The notes beneath the pieces are model-generated. The model saw only the letters and a list, made by a program, of their open reading frames with translations. It searched no databases and was not told the DNA's origin. Shown piece by piece: positions 36,007 through 48,290 of a stretch of DNA of 64,000 nt. The translations under genes and the position numbers were made by a program. Positions within the stretch are counted from its first letter, which is position 1; every line of letters begins with the position of its first letter. Source of the stretch: Anodontia alba (lineage: Eukaryota; Mollusca; Bivalvia; Lucinida; Lucinidae); assembly GCA_964016985.1 (NCBI GenBank), contig OZ024828.1:25545543-25609542 (forward strand), given 5' to 3'.

Positions 36007-36324
36007 ATGGGAGAACGAAAGGGTGAAAAATCTAAAGGGGGATCTAAAGGTGGTAAAGGCAAAGGATCAAAAGGCGAAAGTGGAGACGAACCAAAAAGCG
36101 AAAGTGACGATGAGCCTAAAAGCGAAAGCGGTGAAGAACCTAAAAGCGGATGTGGAGATGGGCCTAGACGCGGAAGTGGAGATGGACCCAGACGCGGAAG
36201 TGGAGACGGACCTCGACGTGGAAGTGGAGACGGACCTAGACGCGGAAGTGGAGACGGACCTAGACGCGGAAGTGGAGACGGATCTGGAAGTGGACAGGGT
36301 CCTAGAAGTGTAGGTGAAGATGAG
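36007..36324 (+). CDS. Exon 7: Lys-Gly, EPKSES and GDGPRRGS repeat linker
   Basis: Encodes residues 467-572, entirely low complexity in three zones: a Lys/Gly/Ser basic zone, about three EPKSE(S/D) units of mixed charge, then about five GDGPRRGS octapeptides (24-bp DNA units) and a Ser-Gly-rich end. Acceptor ACTTTCCTTTCAG touches the ATG; donor GTACGT starts at 36325. One Cys (KSGCGDG) interrupts the array. The Arg-Arg pairs could be proprotein-convertase sites or polyanion-binding patches (inference). Antisense frames here are shadows of the repeat. No hairpin module is present. Confidence 0.82.
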
Positions 36325-36367
36325 GTACGTCTTGTTGGGTATAATGCAATGTCTTGTTGAGAGGCAA

Positions 36368-36585
36368 CTTAGACTGGCCCCAGTCTCTAGTGACAAAATA
36401 TTTTTTCTTATAATCTGTTTAATAATCCTGTAAAATAAAACCAAAGTAATATCATGACTATAAAGGCTGGTCACTAGTGACCAGCCTTTATAGTCATGAT
36501 ATTTTTTTTGTTTTATTTTAGTGGATTATCAAACAGGATTATGAGAAAAATATTTTGTCACTGGAGACTGGAGCCAGTCTAAGAA
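36368..36585. repeat. Long inverted repeat in intron 7
   Basis: CTTAGACTGGCCCCAGTCTC at the left is repeated inverted at the right (GGAGCCAGTCTAAG); the centre is a perfect GGCTGGTCACTAGTGACCAG. Arms ~105 bp. A foldback element 44 bases after exon 7. Confidence 0.75.
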
Positions 36586-37713
36586 GCAACTCTGTCAGAT
36601 GTCTTAACCTTCCTTCTGAACAAGAGTCTCCTTTAAAAGAAAGAAAATGCTCCCCTAGGGTCAGCAAATTCTTTTCTTTTAGAGTTGATCGCTTTCATGA
36701 AGGAGCTTGACGTGCATGAAAACTAGCATAAAGTCGCAAAAGGTGCTTCTTTGTCTTCCTTGTCAAGAAATGGCGGAAATGGAAAAAAGCTACGTCACAC
36801 ATTAAACATTATTCGGAACCTCTCGTTCTTTAACGCAGAGTACTTCTAGCCTCGTTCCTATTGGATGGCAGAAAGTTGTTGTTTATTTTATCACAAAACT
36901 AAAGCAATTTTATTCATCAATTTTTTTTTTCAGAAGAGATTCTCATCGAGTGATCATTTAAACGGCATAAACACAAATATTGATATATATTTTGACTATA
37001 TACTAAATAAAACTAGGCTTAAAAATGGTCACCATAAAGCAATAATGCGGTTACGCGCGTGCCTGCTATTACCGGAAAAATATTTTTGAAACATGTACAT
37101 TTTGTATTTGTCTTAGAAAAGCAGTCAGGCTGCTGTGGCTATATGTACTTAAGCTGTATTTTAAAACACTTAGTAAATTTTACGATTGAATATTAACCAA
37201 AAGGAAATTAATATGAATAGGTGCTACCTATATCCGTGCATCCAAATTATCATCACATGCTTCATAGGTGGGTTGGCCAGATCTAACTGAATTTGATTTC
37301 AGACCATGCTTGACTTCTGAATCCACTGCATGAATTGCGATATAACTTCCAAGTCAAAAATATTTCAGTAGTTTAGAGACATTGTCTCCAAATTTGTGCG
37401 ACTTTTACCCGACCCGATCACATGAATTCGGTTCCAGCTTAATGACTAGCATGCTTTCCGAATACCGAATACCGAAAACTAGTGTATGTCGGTGACAGGT
37501 ACAACGATAATAACGTTCGCTTACCTGAAATTCATTTTACTGCTTCAGGATTTTTCCTAAAGATTTTTGACCGTGTGTGCGTTTTTGTCTTTGTTTCTTT
37601 TTGGTCTTGTTTTTTGCGAGTCTACACATTATGAAAAGCAGAAAAAAAAAAAAACATAAAAATAACAGCAATTCACAAACCGGCCGAACAAACACATTAC
37701 TGCGTCGAAGTTT

Positions 37714-37801
37714 TTCAGATTATTACGTGAAAAGACGAGTTCGAATTAGCCATGGTAAACGAGCTGTCTTTGTTCGAGTCATTGAGGTTTTTTATAGTAA
37801 A
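37714..37801 (+). mobile_element. Tigger-like MITE, family B, right fragment
   Basis: GAGTTCGAATTAGCCATGG through GTTCGAGTCATTGAGG matches only the right ~90 bases of the family. In intron 7. Confidence 0.65.
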
Positions 37802-37884
37802 ACAACATGTTGCAATCAACAGTGGTAATTAGGAAAAATTCTTTCATACGTATAACTCATCTATAATTGGACCTCAACGGCAGA

Positions 37885-38110
37885 AAACGTACATTCGGAT
37901 ATGTGCGCTAGCGAAGATTCAGATCAGCCTGCGCTTTCGCACAGTCTGATCTGAATCTTCACTGGCTGCATTTAGAAGGCCAAGGATGCAAACTTCCTTC
38001 TTACGGACAACGAAGAATCTGATCAGATTGCGCAGGTAACCAGGCGGGTTTGAAACTACATAGGGCGCAAAGTGAGATGATACGTTTTCTAATGATGCGA
38101 CTCATTTGTT
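37885..38110. repeat. GATC-type foldback repeat before exon 8
   Basis: GCTAGCGAAGATTCAGATCA, TCTGATCTGAATCTTCACTG, then GATACGTTTTCTAATGATGC. It ends within 10 bases of the exon 8 acceptor. Confidence 0.65.
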
Positions 38111-38117
38111 TAAATAG

Positions 38118-38369
38118 GGTGAAGATAATGCTGTTGTACAAAAAGGAACAGAAGTTGTTATGCACCTTATAAAACTGTGTAATGACTTGGCTGCTGTTGC
38201 GAATGGTAACCCCCAGAAACGTGACTGGACGGAAATCTTCATGGACGTTGCAACGGTCTGTCAGGATACTGAAGCTCAGATCAATGCTGATATGGCAGAC
38301 AAAGATGGCTCCGAGTCCGGATCCGGCTCCGGCATGTCCCGATCTCCACCTAAAAAAAGAGGAATGTCC
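38118..38369 (+). CDS. Exon 8: Cys-hairpin module 5 (A subtype) plus short Ser-Gly tail
   Basis: Encodes residues 573-656. GEDNAVVQKGTEVV leads to MHLIKLCNDLAAVANG, the PQKRDW turn and TEIFMDVATVC (Cys-x26-Cys), then a tail with a Ser-Gly run and a basic end (SPPKKRGMS). Strongly similar to exon 5 across its first fifty residues. Acceptor is TTTGTTTAAATAG, donor GTAAGT at 38370. A MITE begins only 13 bases after the exon end. Phase 0. Confidence 0.84.
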
Positions 38370-38382
38370 GTAAGTTTCTTTC

Positions 38383-38661
38383 CATTATGAAAACACGCCT
38401 ATTCAGATATATTGAAAATTTCACCACCAAAAACTGAAAGTTTTCAGATAAAAATTCTGATATTTTTCATATTTCTGCTCAAAACATAGATTGTGGGTAC
38501 TCGTTAGAACCGCCTCGGTGAGGCGGTTCTAACGAGTACCCACAATCTATATCTTTTAGCAAAAATAAGAAAAATAATGCATACCCCTGTAAACCCCAGC
38601 TTTACTATATAAAAGTGGGGTTTAAGGGGGTCAAAATTTATTTAGTCATATTTTCGTGATG
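38383..38661 (-). mobile_element. Foldback MITE, family A, copy 12, next to exon 8 donor
   Basis: Complete copy starting CATTATGAAAACACGCC only 13 bases after the end of exon 8, just beyond GTAAGTTTCTTTC. Confidence 0.86.
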
Positions 38662-38749
38662 CAATTTTCTATGCAGGTTTCTTGGCACCCTTGACTTCCA
38701 CATTATCATGGACTATCCCAGAAGACAAAATTAAATCATAGCCAGAATG

Positions 38750-38785
<36 letters not shown>

Positions 38786-39059
38786 GATTATTCATTGAAC
38801 AGCCCAGAACTCCAGATAAGATGCTTGTTTAAACCAAAAAAAATCTATATTATGTTATTCTTATGCCTCGGCGAAAAGATATTTTTGATACTCATTATAT
38901 GGTGTAAGCAGGGCTGTGTAAATACCATGCCCGGTTTATCCAAATTGTCCCATTCCATTCAGATTAAGTAAAAATTTCAATTAACTTATCCCAGGACAAG
39001 GACTTCATACCCCTTGCTAAGAAGAATATCAGATTATGCGATATGTATTTTTTATTATT

Positions 39060-39200
39060 TCTGGACCAAAAAAAAAACAAAAAAACAATGTATGTTGTGG
39101 ATACTCAGTAGAGCGCCTCTGTGAGGCGCTCTAATGTGTACCCACAACATATGTTTTTTTTTCTTTCAACAAATAAGAAAATGTAATTTTTTTGGTATTC
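39060..39200. repeat. Palindromic MITE core, GAGCGCCTCTG type
   Basis: TATGTTGTGGATACTCAGTA, GAGCGCCTCTGTGAGGCGCTC, GTACCCACAACATATG. Resembles the centre of families A and B but has its own ends. Confidence 0.6.
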
Positions 39201-39907
39201 TAAGTAAACCTTGGTTGGACCGTGGATTTTGATCATTTACTGGTCCATTGACAAGTCACAAAATTTTGCAATTCAACCTCCGTGCTGTATGGAAACATAA
39301 ACGTTCTGCAATACTTCAGCTGAGTTGAGCATGAAAGAGGTTTTATAACCTCGATGCCAGGATTTCGCTTTTTGCTTATAGTCTGATTCAAAACCATTCT
39401 TTTCACAAACTATTGATGCTGTAACTATATTTAAAATATTTCTTTTCTATATTTGTTTCTGTACTGTTTTAAAAAATCAATTATTCACAAGTAATTGGTT
39501 AACGCCACTGTTCACTAATGACGTCCTGAGCGTTATGGTTTATGTGAAGTCATGCAAAATCACGTCAACATGTACAACGTTAGCTTTTAAGAAATAGAGG
39601 TAAATTCAAAGTACTATTTCTTATGTTTTTAAGTGGTAAATTTGTTATTGAGATCCACAAACCTTTTACACACGAAGCTGAAATGCATGTCCACAAATAA
39701 TAATGATAATAATAATAATAATAATAATGATAATATTAAGGAAAGTGCTAGTGATAGACGTCTGTCATTAGCGATTTCACGTATAAATCGCTGCTGACAG
39801 ACGTCTGTAATAATAATCATAATAATAACAAAAAAAAGTTTATTAAACTATAGTATAATATAATCCTGCAGTATCTGTTGATTCGATAAGATAGTACATC
39901 ATGTATA

Positions 39908-40015
39908 CCCAGTCAACATTCTGCTTAAATCTATATCGGACCGTTTTTCGACCCGACAGAAATCTTGTCAGGCCGCGAACGGTCCAGTACAGATTAAAAC
40001 AGCACGCTAGCTAGG
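39908..40015. repeat. Diverged relative of the GGGCCG palindrome
   Basis: ACCCAGTCAACATTCTGC, CGGACCGTTTTTCGACCCG and GGCCGCGAACGGTCC follow the same plan. It ends 50 bases before exon 9. Confidence 0.6.
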
Positions 40016-40064
40016 ATACATGCATCAAGGTTTTACCTCTGTGATGTTTGACATTAAATTTCAG

Positions 40065-40172
40065 TTTAAAACAACAGGAAAACTAGCAAGTTGGCTTGCA
40101 GGAAAAGGTAAAGGAGGTGCTAAAGGAGGACCTAAAGGTGAAGATAAATCTGGAGATGAATATGAACCCAAG
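40065..40172 (+). CDS. Exon 9: short Lys-Gly linker
   Basis: Encodes residues 657-692: FKTTGKLASWLAGKGKGG, then more Gly-Lys-Gly and KSGDEYEPK. Its composition matches the basic start of exon 7. Acceptor is ATTAAATTTCAG, donor GTAATT at 40173; phase 0 on both sides. Boundaries rest on splice motifs and composition only, since no module is present. The stop downstream in the intron shows the frame does not read on. Confidence 0.65.
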
Positions 40173-40778
40173 GTAATTACTTTTTTATTTGAGCCAAGAC
40201 CTGAAGAAAAACACTGACAGCACTCGTGGGTCGACTGTTTCTGAGTGTATGCTGGGAAAATGGTCCTGAACGGGGACTTGACTGTTACATTTAACTCTTA
40301 ACTTCCGGTAATTTAAGCAAACAGTCTAGACCCTGATCAGACGCCGCGTTGTGTGTTTGTACTGTTTCTCAGTGTAACAGCACTTAGCCCAGTCCAGCTT
40401 TTACAGGTACCCCTCTTTACATAGCACTCTGACAGCACAACGACAAGAAAAGCGCGGCAAAACATCACAATTACCTGGATTCATACACGCACAAACACCA
40501 TAAGCGTGGATTATATTTATTGGTCAACGATAGTCACGTGGACAACAATAATATAACATAGATTCTTTAGTAACTTTGGGTCAATTGATACACAATAAAC
40601 AATCGACACAAAAAGAGAGAGAATAGTTGTCATAGCTGAAACTGCTCGCTTTGCTTTTCATTTTAAAGAGAGTACACTCTCATAGACAAATAGTTGCTTC
40701 CGGTTCCCTGTATAGATTTCACTTCTCAAAGATGGCATGACAAGTTTTCTCAGAAAAAAAACACACACAAAAAAAAAC

Positions 40779-42030
40779 TAGAAATGTGTCAATATGACAC
40801 AGATGCCCCCGCCCAGGGCCATCCTGACCCACACGCAGGCAGTTTGCAAAAAAAATGAAGTTGAAAAAGGGACATAACTCTCATAATAATTTTACCCTAA
40901 ATCGAACTTGACCTGTATTTTATGATTATATATTTGTGTATGAAATATGAATCCAAAACACCAATCTTTTAAAAAAAATATCGAAAGGAAAACATTTTTT
41001 GAAGGTGAAAAAGGGCCATAACTTCATAATAATGGGTGGATGTTACATGTACCCTAAATCGAACTTGACCTCTATTTTATGATTATATACCTATGTATTA
41101 AATATGAATCCAATACACTAAGGTTTTCGAAAGATATCAAACGGAAACTACATTTGTATTTTTCAACGTTGAAAAAGGGCCGTAACTCCAAAAATAATTG
41201 GTGGATTTCACCCTAAATCGAACTTGACCTATATTTCATAATTATATGCTCGTGTATAAAATATGAATCAAGTTCACTAAATTTTTCAAAAGTTATGGAA
41301 CGGAAACCATTTTTCAAAGTTGAAAAAGGGCCATAACTCCAAAATAATTAGTGGATTTTACCCTAAATCGACTTTGACCTACATTTTATGATTATATACC
41401 TGTGTATAACATTAGAATCCAATACACTAATCTTTTCAAAATATATCGAACCGAAACCATTTTTCAACTATTTTTCAACGTTGGAAAAGGGACCTAACTC
41501 CAAAAATGATTGGTTAATTTACCCTAAACCAAACTTGACCTATATTTTATAATTATATGCTCGTGTATAAAATATGAATCCAATACACTAATTTTTTCAA
41601 AAGTTATGGAACGGAAACGATTTTCCAAAGTTGAAAAAGGGCCATAACTCCCAAAATAATTGGTGGATTTTTACCCTAAATCGAACTTGACCTACATTTT
41701 ATGATTATATACCTGTGTATAAAGTTTGAATCCAATACACTGATGTTTTCAAAAGATATCGAATGGAAACCATTTTTCAAAGTTGAACATTTTTAAAGTT
41801 GAAAAAGAGCCATAACTCCCAAAATAATTGGTGGATTTTATCCTAAATCGAACTTGACCTACATTTTATGATTATATACATGTGTATAAAATTTCAATCC
41901 ATTACACCAATCTTTTCAAAAGATATCGTACGGAAACCATTTGTGTTACGTACGGGACGGACGGGATGGACGTACGTACGGAGAGCGGTGATACTATATG
42001 CCTCCCATTGAAAATGGCGGAGGCATAAAA
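40779..42030. repeat. Dispersed repeat with ~155-bp tandem units
   Basis: Seven diverged units containing GGGCCATAACTCCAAAATAA, CCTAAATCGAACTTGACCTA and ATGAATCCAATACACTAA. Bounded by GAAATGTGTCAATATGACAC on the left and a CGGACGGG/CGTACGTACGG stretch on the right. The frames are short and broken, so no gene is called. Confidence 0.75.
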
Positions 42031-43532
42031 AATGGCAAAAAAAAAGTAAACTGATATTTTAACTAGATGTTTTATGGCTACTCACTCTACTCCATACTGA
42101 CTCCATACACCAATGAATCTGTTCACAACAGGTGATACATGTATTAGCAGATTTACCCGCTGATAACATGGTTCCCTGTTCTGTAATATATAATCTTAAA
42201 ATCGTTATTTTTAACACAGGAAACCATTTTAAAAGCGTAATTAGATTCACTTTTTTAAGCAGATGTAGATTTTGGCATTGGTTTTGAACTACTCGTACTT
42301 GACTGTGTTTTATATTTCAGAATTTTTGGTGTGTGTTTTTAATTCATTGTCTTATCAGTATTACTTAACTAATTGTGTAACTAGGCATCATTTTATCTGA
42401 ACAGAGTTTTATGGTCTCAGTAATCAGGAACATATAGAAATGTAATACCCCATTAACCCGACTTTGATTTAATACAAGTCGGGAGGGTGGGGTCAAATTC
42501 TGTAGGAGAAAAACCTAGCATGTAATTCATTAATGAAAGAAATCAGGTGAATCGATACAGCGGAATGATTTTCATTTTGTTAATATTAACAGGGTTTGCA
42601 GATACATGCAGGAATTGTCTCCTTTTTAAATTAAGCCATTCGAAAGAGGGGACTGTTCTTATGGGAAAGAATTTACTCAAAAGTCCGCATAGACTCATTT
42701 TGCCTGTTGCCGCGTAAATATACCGAGTATACCCAAATTATTGGGACTCGTTAACTGTACTTTAAGTATTGAAGATGCGCATTTTACTACATATATCTGT
42801 CTCAGTGTGACTAAAAATGCTGGATGAGTGGCAAACAGTAAAGAAACTGATCAGACGCGCGCAGCGCGCGTCTGATCAGGGTCTGTACTATGTTGGCAGG
42901 CCCATCTATCCCATTACTTATGTAAATAAGGTAAGAAAAGGAAAACAAAAAAAAAACAACACCTACTTGTAATTTGCTCAGCTCACTGTCAGTAAACTAT
43001 GGATTTGTGGTGTACACTGTTTGCCAAAACAGCCTGCAATTATTTAGACACGTCGATCATCAGGTAGTGGAATGGACTTGTTTAAAGTTTAGTACAGGTA
43101 TGGTGAGGGCTTGAGGTGTCCGAACACTTAATTTACATATACGAGAGATATACGGTATCCAGCTAGGACTGTAAAGTAGGACTACACTAATTGTGGTCAG
43201 TTTTCATAATGAAGCCAAGAAAAATATGTCTTCGAGGATACGCGGATTACGAAGGTCCAGACCAGCTTGCCTGTGCACATGCCCAGTTTGATTAGAAAAT
43301 TTGTTGTCCCAATACAGTCAACGGATTCGGTAAAATAAACCAGCTGGGTACAGGGAGATGATGTACTGATGTTCGTAATCTGTCCAAAGACGATGATGAT
43401 GATGAGTTCAGGTTTAACGACGCATGAGGGTCATTTGCGTCAAAATGGTGTACTAACTTGGTTTTGTAATGTATCGGCTATGTCATATATGCATAAAATT
43501 TAAAACTAGAACGAATTTAAAGATTAAAGTTG

Positions 43533-44171
43533 TTATATTTTGTTAAAAAAGATCATGTGTTTTAAAACTGTAAGTGTGCTATCAGATGTTACATCTTCAA
43601 ATAAGTATCTTAGGTCATTTGCTTGGAAAAATTGACGTCGTACATGAGAAAATTCCATGCAGTCGATTAGAAAGTGTTTCACCGTAAAAGGTTCATTACA
43701 GCCTATACAAAGTGGCTGATCTTCTCGTTTAAGTAGATAAGAGTGTGTGTGTCTAGTATGACCTATACGTAGACGTGTAAGGACCACTTCTTCTCGTCTT
43801 AATGATCGATAAATGGTATTTTTACCAAGAACCGGTTTTACTTCATGTAGTCTGTTGAGTGTTGCTCTGTCCCATGACATTTGCCATTTGGATAAGATGT
43901 ACCTGTTGATTAAAGGTTTAAAATCTGTACATGGAAGTGTTAAATTTGAAATACATAGATCGAGTGAGGCCTTTGCTCTTACATCAGCAGCCTCGTTACC
44001 TCTTATGCCAACATGGCTGGGGAGCCAACAGGACAAAATTTCCTTAGTTCTCGATAACTCATGATGTTTTTCAATCAGGTTCTGAATTTTGGGGATTTTG
44101 AAGACGTGTGGTTTAGAGATTTCAAAACAGAAAGCTGTCCAAAGACACCCTTGATCTTCATGAACTGGCTT
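43533..44171 (-). pseudogene. Non-LTR retrotransposon 3' end, RNase H domain
   Basis: An open stretch of 212 codons without a usable 5' start. It includes CLWTAFCFEI, LIEKHHELSRTKEIL, and SCWLPSHVGIRGNEAADVRA, the last being the conserved His-Val-Gly-Ile-x-Gly-Asn-Glu-x-Ala-Asp motif of RNase H in LINE elements. The C-terminal part has a Cys-x2-Cys...His-x4-Cys cluster (CIGCNEPFTVKHFLIDC), common after RNase H in this group. A TGA just upstream and no reverse transcriptase indicate 5' truncation, as usual for LINE copies. Confidence 0.8.
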
Positions 44172-44454
44172 TCATTTAAGTGGAACGACATGCGTAATAT
44201 GTTTTCCGTTATTTTGTAAAGGAAGACAACTTTTGCAAAGAGAAAGCGGCCTGCCCTAACGTTTTAAACCCATACGAATTAGGTTACTGTCATAGGAAAG
44301 AATTTGCTCCCACAAGGAACAAATTATTTCCTTAAAAAGTAACCCTAAAGGACAAGGGAGGCAACTAGTTCCAAACATTCCATGACATCTTCTGTGGCAG
44401 TGGTTCTTTGTTCGTGCCTCGGTGATTTCATGTGTGGAGTTTATATTATCATTA

Positions 44455-44811
44455 CAGTCAAACTTCAATGGCTCGAACATCTGTGGGACCATGGAAATTT
44501 GTTCGAGAGATGGGTAGTTCGAGCTAATGAGATTTAATTATGGCGCCAGGTCAGGAAGTAAATGGCGATAACTTATGGAAATGTTTTCGATCTTCAACAA
44601 AATAATTGTATGTTGCGTGTACTCATTAGAATCGCCTCGATGAGGCGATTCTAATGAGTACACACAACATACAGTTTATAATAGAATAAGAAAATTTCTC
44701 TCAATATTTGTTTTCTTGAGCTGTCGGAAAAATGCCGTAGGGACTCAAAATGAGTTCGAATAAGCCATGGTAAACGAGCCATCAGTGTTCGAGCCATTGA
44801 AGTTCGACTGT
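44455..44811 (+). mobile_element. Tigger-like MITE, family B, copy 5
   Basis: Complete, ends CAGTCAAACTTCAATGGC and GAAGTTCGACTG, perfect central palindrome. Confidence 0.82.
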
Positions 44812-45476
44812 ATTTGTTTCTCATCTCTCCCTATTTTGGTGCCTCGGGAAGGCTGTACTTCGTGATTGTGTCATTTCCGGGTGTCTTTACTCTAAGTTTA
44901 CATGCATATCTCTTGGAGACGTATCACGTCCCCTTAACTTATGTAATGCGGGTATCATATTTACCCTAAGTATTCATACACCTTAACTCCTTATCACAGT
45001 TGTTCTAGAACTTAAATATGTACAATGTACAACCTGTTGCTGTGATTATAAATTGCTGAATGACTGGCAAACGGTGAAAACCCTGATGAGACGCCGCATT
45101 CTGCGGCGTCTCATCTGGTTCTACACTGTTTGCTAAGGCCTGTCTTTTGGAATACTTACTGTAAATAAGGTAATAGAGCTTAAGGCCAACTGTCCTTTCG
45201 AAATCACCCAATGCGATTTTTTTTCTGGCGGGGTGGGGAGCAGGGGTGGTATTGATTTTTTTAATGAAAATATTTGTTCAAATTGACCAAATCTGATCAT
45301 AAACCATTTTGTTTCTGTGTCGGTATTTTGTTCTCAAATGTCTTCACTAAAATTACATTTACCTCTAGATGTGGCCTGACCCTTACTATTTCTTTACTGA
45401 ATTTTAACTATTACTATTTCATGCCAATACTATGAAAATTTCAGAAAAAATAAAACTTATTGAAAACCTGCCTTAA

Positions 45477-45870
45477 AGGCCCCATATTCCTCAAAATAAA
45501 TAGACATTTGTCGGCCCCATACTCCTCAAAATAAATAGACAATATCCAAGAAGGTTTAATATATAGATTGATATATAGTATTAGTACGATCCCAAAATGT
45601 GGCATCTGACAGCCTGTAAAATTTCTGTTAGTCTCTCGTTTATGAACTAGATCAAAAATGAAATGATATTTTTATTGTGTCTCTGAATTAATTTGAAATA
45701 TTAATTCAGAGATGCGATAAAAATCATTTCATTTCAAGAACGCAAGACTCACTGAAATTTTACAGGCTGTCAGGTGCCACATTTTATGATTGTTGTAATA
45801 CCATATACCAATTTATTAAACCTTTCTTCGATAATAAAATGTCTATTTTTGAAGAATATGGAGCTTTTAA
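45477..45870. mobile_element. Foldback element, GCTCCATTTTCCTC family, second copy
   Basis: Starts AGGCCCCATATTCCTCAAAA (this end is partly doubled) and ends GAAGAATATGGAGCTTTTAA; same centre. In intron 9. Confidence 0.68.
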
Positions 45871-46114
45871 ACTTACCTACCCTACCGATTTCTATATAAT
45901 TTGCAGTCATTTACACTGTATGAAAACATTTTCGATTTTTTACGAACGACTGGAATGAATGTTTTGCGCATAGGTAGTAACGACAGATGGTTTTGCAAAG
46001 TAATTTGCCTACTAAAGTGAAAACCCTGACCGGCCAGCGCATTCATGCAAACTGATAAGTGTAGTTTATTTTCCATAGCAAATTTTGCAATGCCCAATGT
46101 TTCTGTTGGGGACT

Positions 46115-46190
46115 AAAGAAGGTTCAGATCAGATATCGAGGGTGTATATGCTGATCTGGGCCTTCGTTGCTCGCACATGAGTAGAATCGT
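46115..46190. repeat. GATC-type foldback fragment before exon 10
   Basis: GAAGGTTCAGATCAGATATC and GCTGATCTGGGCCTTCGTTG are inverted. Lies ~50 bases before the exon 10 acceptor. Confidence 0.55.
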
Positions 46191-46238
46191 ATTTTGTACG
46201 ATGTTCCTTAGTGTTTACATGTACATTTATCTTTACAG

Positions 46239-46313
46239 AGTGGGGAAGAGGGAAGCAGCAAATCACGTAATCCTGAGGGTAGCGGCAGACCACCTAAACC
46301 AGATGGCTCCGGA
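46239..46313 (+). CDS. Exon 10: short Ser-Gly/Pro linker
   Basis: Encodes residues 693-717, starting SGEEGSSKSRNPEGSG and ending PPKPDGSG. Three Ser-Gly pairs and no hydrophobic residues, matching the other linkers. Acceptor ATTTATCTTTACAG is strong, donor is GTAAGT at 46314, and it is an exact 25 codons in phase 0. It is too short to be seen by frame length, so support is splice strength, phase and composition. It could be alternatively spliced without breaking frame. Confidence 0.65.
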
Positions 46314-46399
46314 GTAAGTACTCAAACATGCAAATAACGTTATACCAACCCGTTTATTAACTTATTTATACCGAGTGGACTCGGCTAACTGAACTCTGG

Positions 46400-46435
<36 letters not shown>
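46400..46435. repeat. (CTAT)n microsatellite
   Basis: About nine tetranucleotide units just after exon 10. Confidence 0.9.
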
Positions 46436-46436
<1 letters not shown>

Positions 46437-46731
46437 ATCACCCATCAATCCATCTATCCGTTTATCATACATACATACACACATACACACGTATATGTGT
46501 GTGTGCGTGCCTGCGTATCTGCACCCCCTCGGACGAGTTGACGGATGTATATTTCTTGTCTTGTTACGTGCAAAATACCCTTGTGTCTCGAAAATTAGAC
46601 ACACAAGGGTACTTTGTACGTAATTTTCAACACACAAATCAATCGGTTTGTGTATCTACGGAATAAATCCCATTGAAATACACTGAAATGTCCATAATTT
46701 TAAAACATACAAGTATACATTCGTCAGGGCT

Positions 46732-46739
<8 letters not shown>

Positions 46740-46787
<48 letters not shown>
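46740..46787. repeat. (AC)n microsatellite
   Basis: About 24 AC units. Confidence 0.95.
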
Positions 46788-46790
<3 letters not shown>

Positions 46791-48290
46791 AGAGGTCCGT
46801 TGTGTTTGAAAGGAATATGTGAAACTACTCTAAAATCATCTGTCAAACAGCAAAGACTGCATACATATACATGTATATACGTGTATTTCGTTAAAGACCG
46901 TTTAAACTTTGTATCATTTAGTAATGACTTGGGCCACAGTTTTCTCCCCTGACTTTATTCAAAACAGAAAAGCAGAGGCGTCTCTAAGAGCGTTTGCGAA
47001 CACAGTAATGTTCGCACAGCTGAGGAGGGTCATTCAAACTGAAATGTCAAGTCTTGTTTTCTGTGAAAAAGAAAATATTTTGTATGTTGTCTGCTTTCAT
47101 TCATAGCCAGCAAACTAAAATTTAAACTTCCAAATTTGGACGAATCCTATTTAGTGGATGTTCTTTTTTTGTTCATAAATTAAAATGTTTCCAAAATTAT
47201 TTCAAAAGTTTTTAGCCATGAAATGCTTTACTCCTTTAGCATACAGGTACCCCTCATCTCCCAATAATGCATCAGTTAATATAGTAAACTTTTGGAATCA
47301 TGTGGGAGGGTTATTATAGAGGTTAACATTAGTGGCAAAGTGAGTTAATGTTCATGTATCCTCGGGGATGGGGGGTAACTTCCTATATATGGCATAGTAC
47401 GGATGTGCGTGCTGAATGGCCCCCTTTTTCAGCGCTGCCAGGTATATGATTGGCCCCTTTTTTCAACAAAAAGTATATGAATGACCCGATTTTTCTGGAT
47501 TCCTATGTGAAAGGCCCCACTTTTCTGACGTCCTGGAATATGCACATATTTTTCGCTCAGAGATTTTTCGAGGTTGCTTGTTCTCTTGGTGTTCAATGAA
47601 TTGACTGCGATATTTGTCTAACTACCAGCAATAAATGGGTACAAAAACTCAAAGGGTTAGTATATGAATAGGTCAACATTTTGGGTGATCAAGTATATGA
47701 ATGGGTCCGTTTTTTTTAAGGCAAGGTATATGAATGGGGTAGGTTTTGAAATACTGGCTCGCACACCCGTACAAAAATTACCCACAAGTTAACCCCGTCC
47801 CCCACTCCCCCGAGCATGTACCCTATATAGTGAGCCCAGCGAAACCTCAGAGCCGCCGATGCTTCTGCACAGTCAAGCCAGAGTCTTCGCTGGACGCTCT
47901 GAGGATAGCCAATGATACAAATCCTTCTTAAGACGGATAGTGAAACTCTTTGTCCGGCTGTTCGGATGTTTAGACTGATCTGATTCTTCGCTGGGCGTAC
48001 ATGTCATAAAGTTCAATGCACATTATTTCATGTCCGATATATTGTCCACAATTTTTAATTGGGTGACAATTTTCTCGACTTCTTGTTTGCTTTTCTGCAC
48101 ACCAAAACCCTTCCGAAAATTGGTCTAACCATAAAAGGAAAGAATTTGCTCCCAGAGGGAGCAAATTCTTTCCTTTTAGGGTAGACTTTTTTCAGAAGGA
48201 AGGCAAAACAATTTAACAGAGTTGTCTCTCCTGAAATTGTATTCATTCTCCTTAAATAGTCTGGTTATGTATTCTTTATTTGCATTGAAG

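Larger units (their letters stand above)
40173..46238 (+). other. Intron 9 contents
   Basis: Holds the 155-bp tandem repeat, the RNase H remnant, MITE B copy 5, several AGACGCCGC palindromes and the foldback at 45477. 40200-40770, 42040-42820 and 42900-43500 show nothing I can name. Confidence 0.55.

Noticed and set aside
36067..36474. Ser-Thr-rich open frame antisense to exon 7
   Set aside because: A mirror of the 24-bp repeat; the plus-strand frame has splice sites and linker composition.
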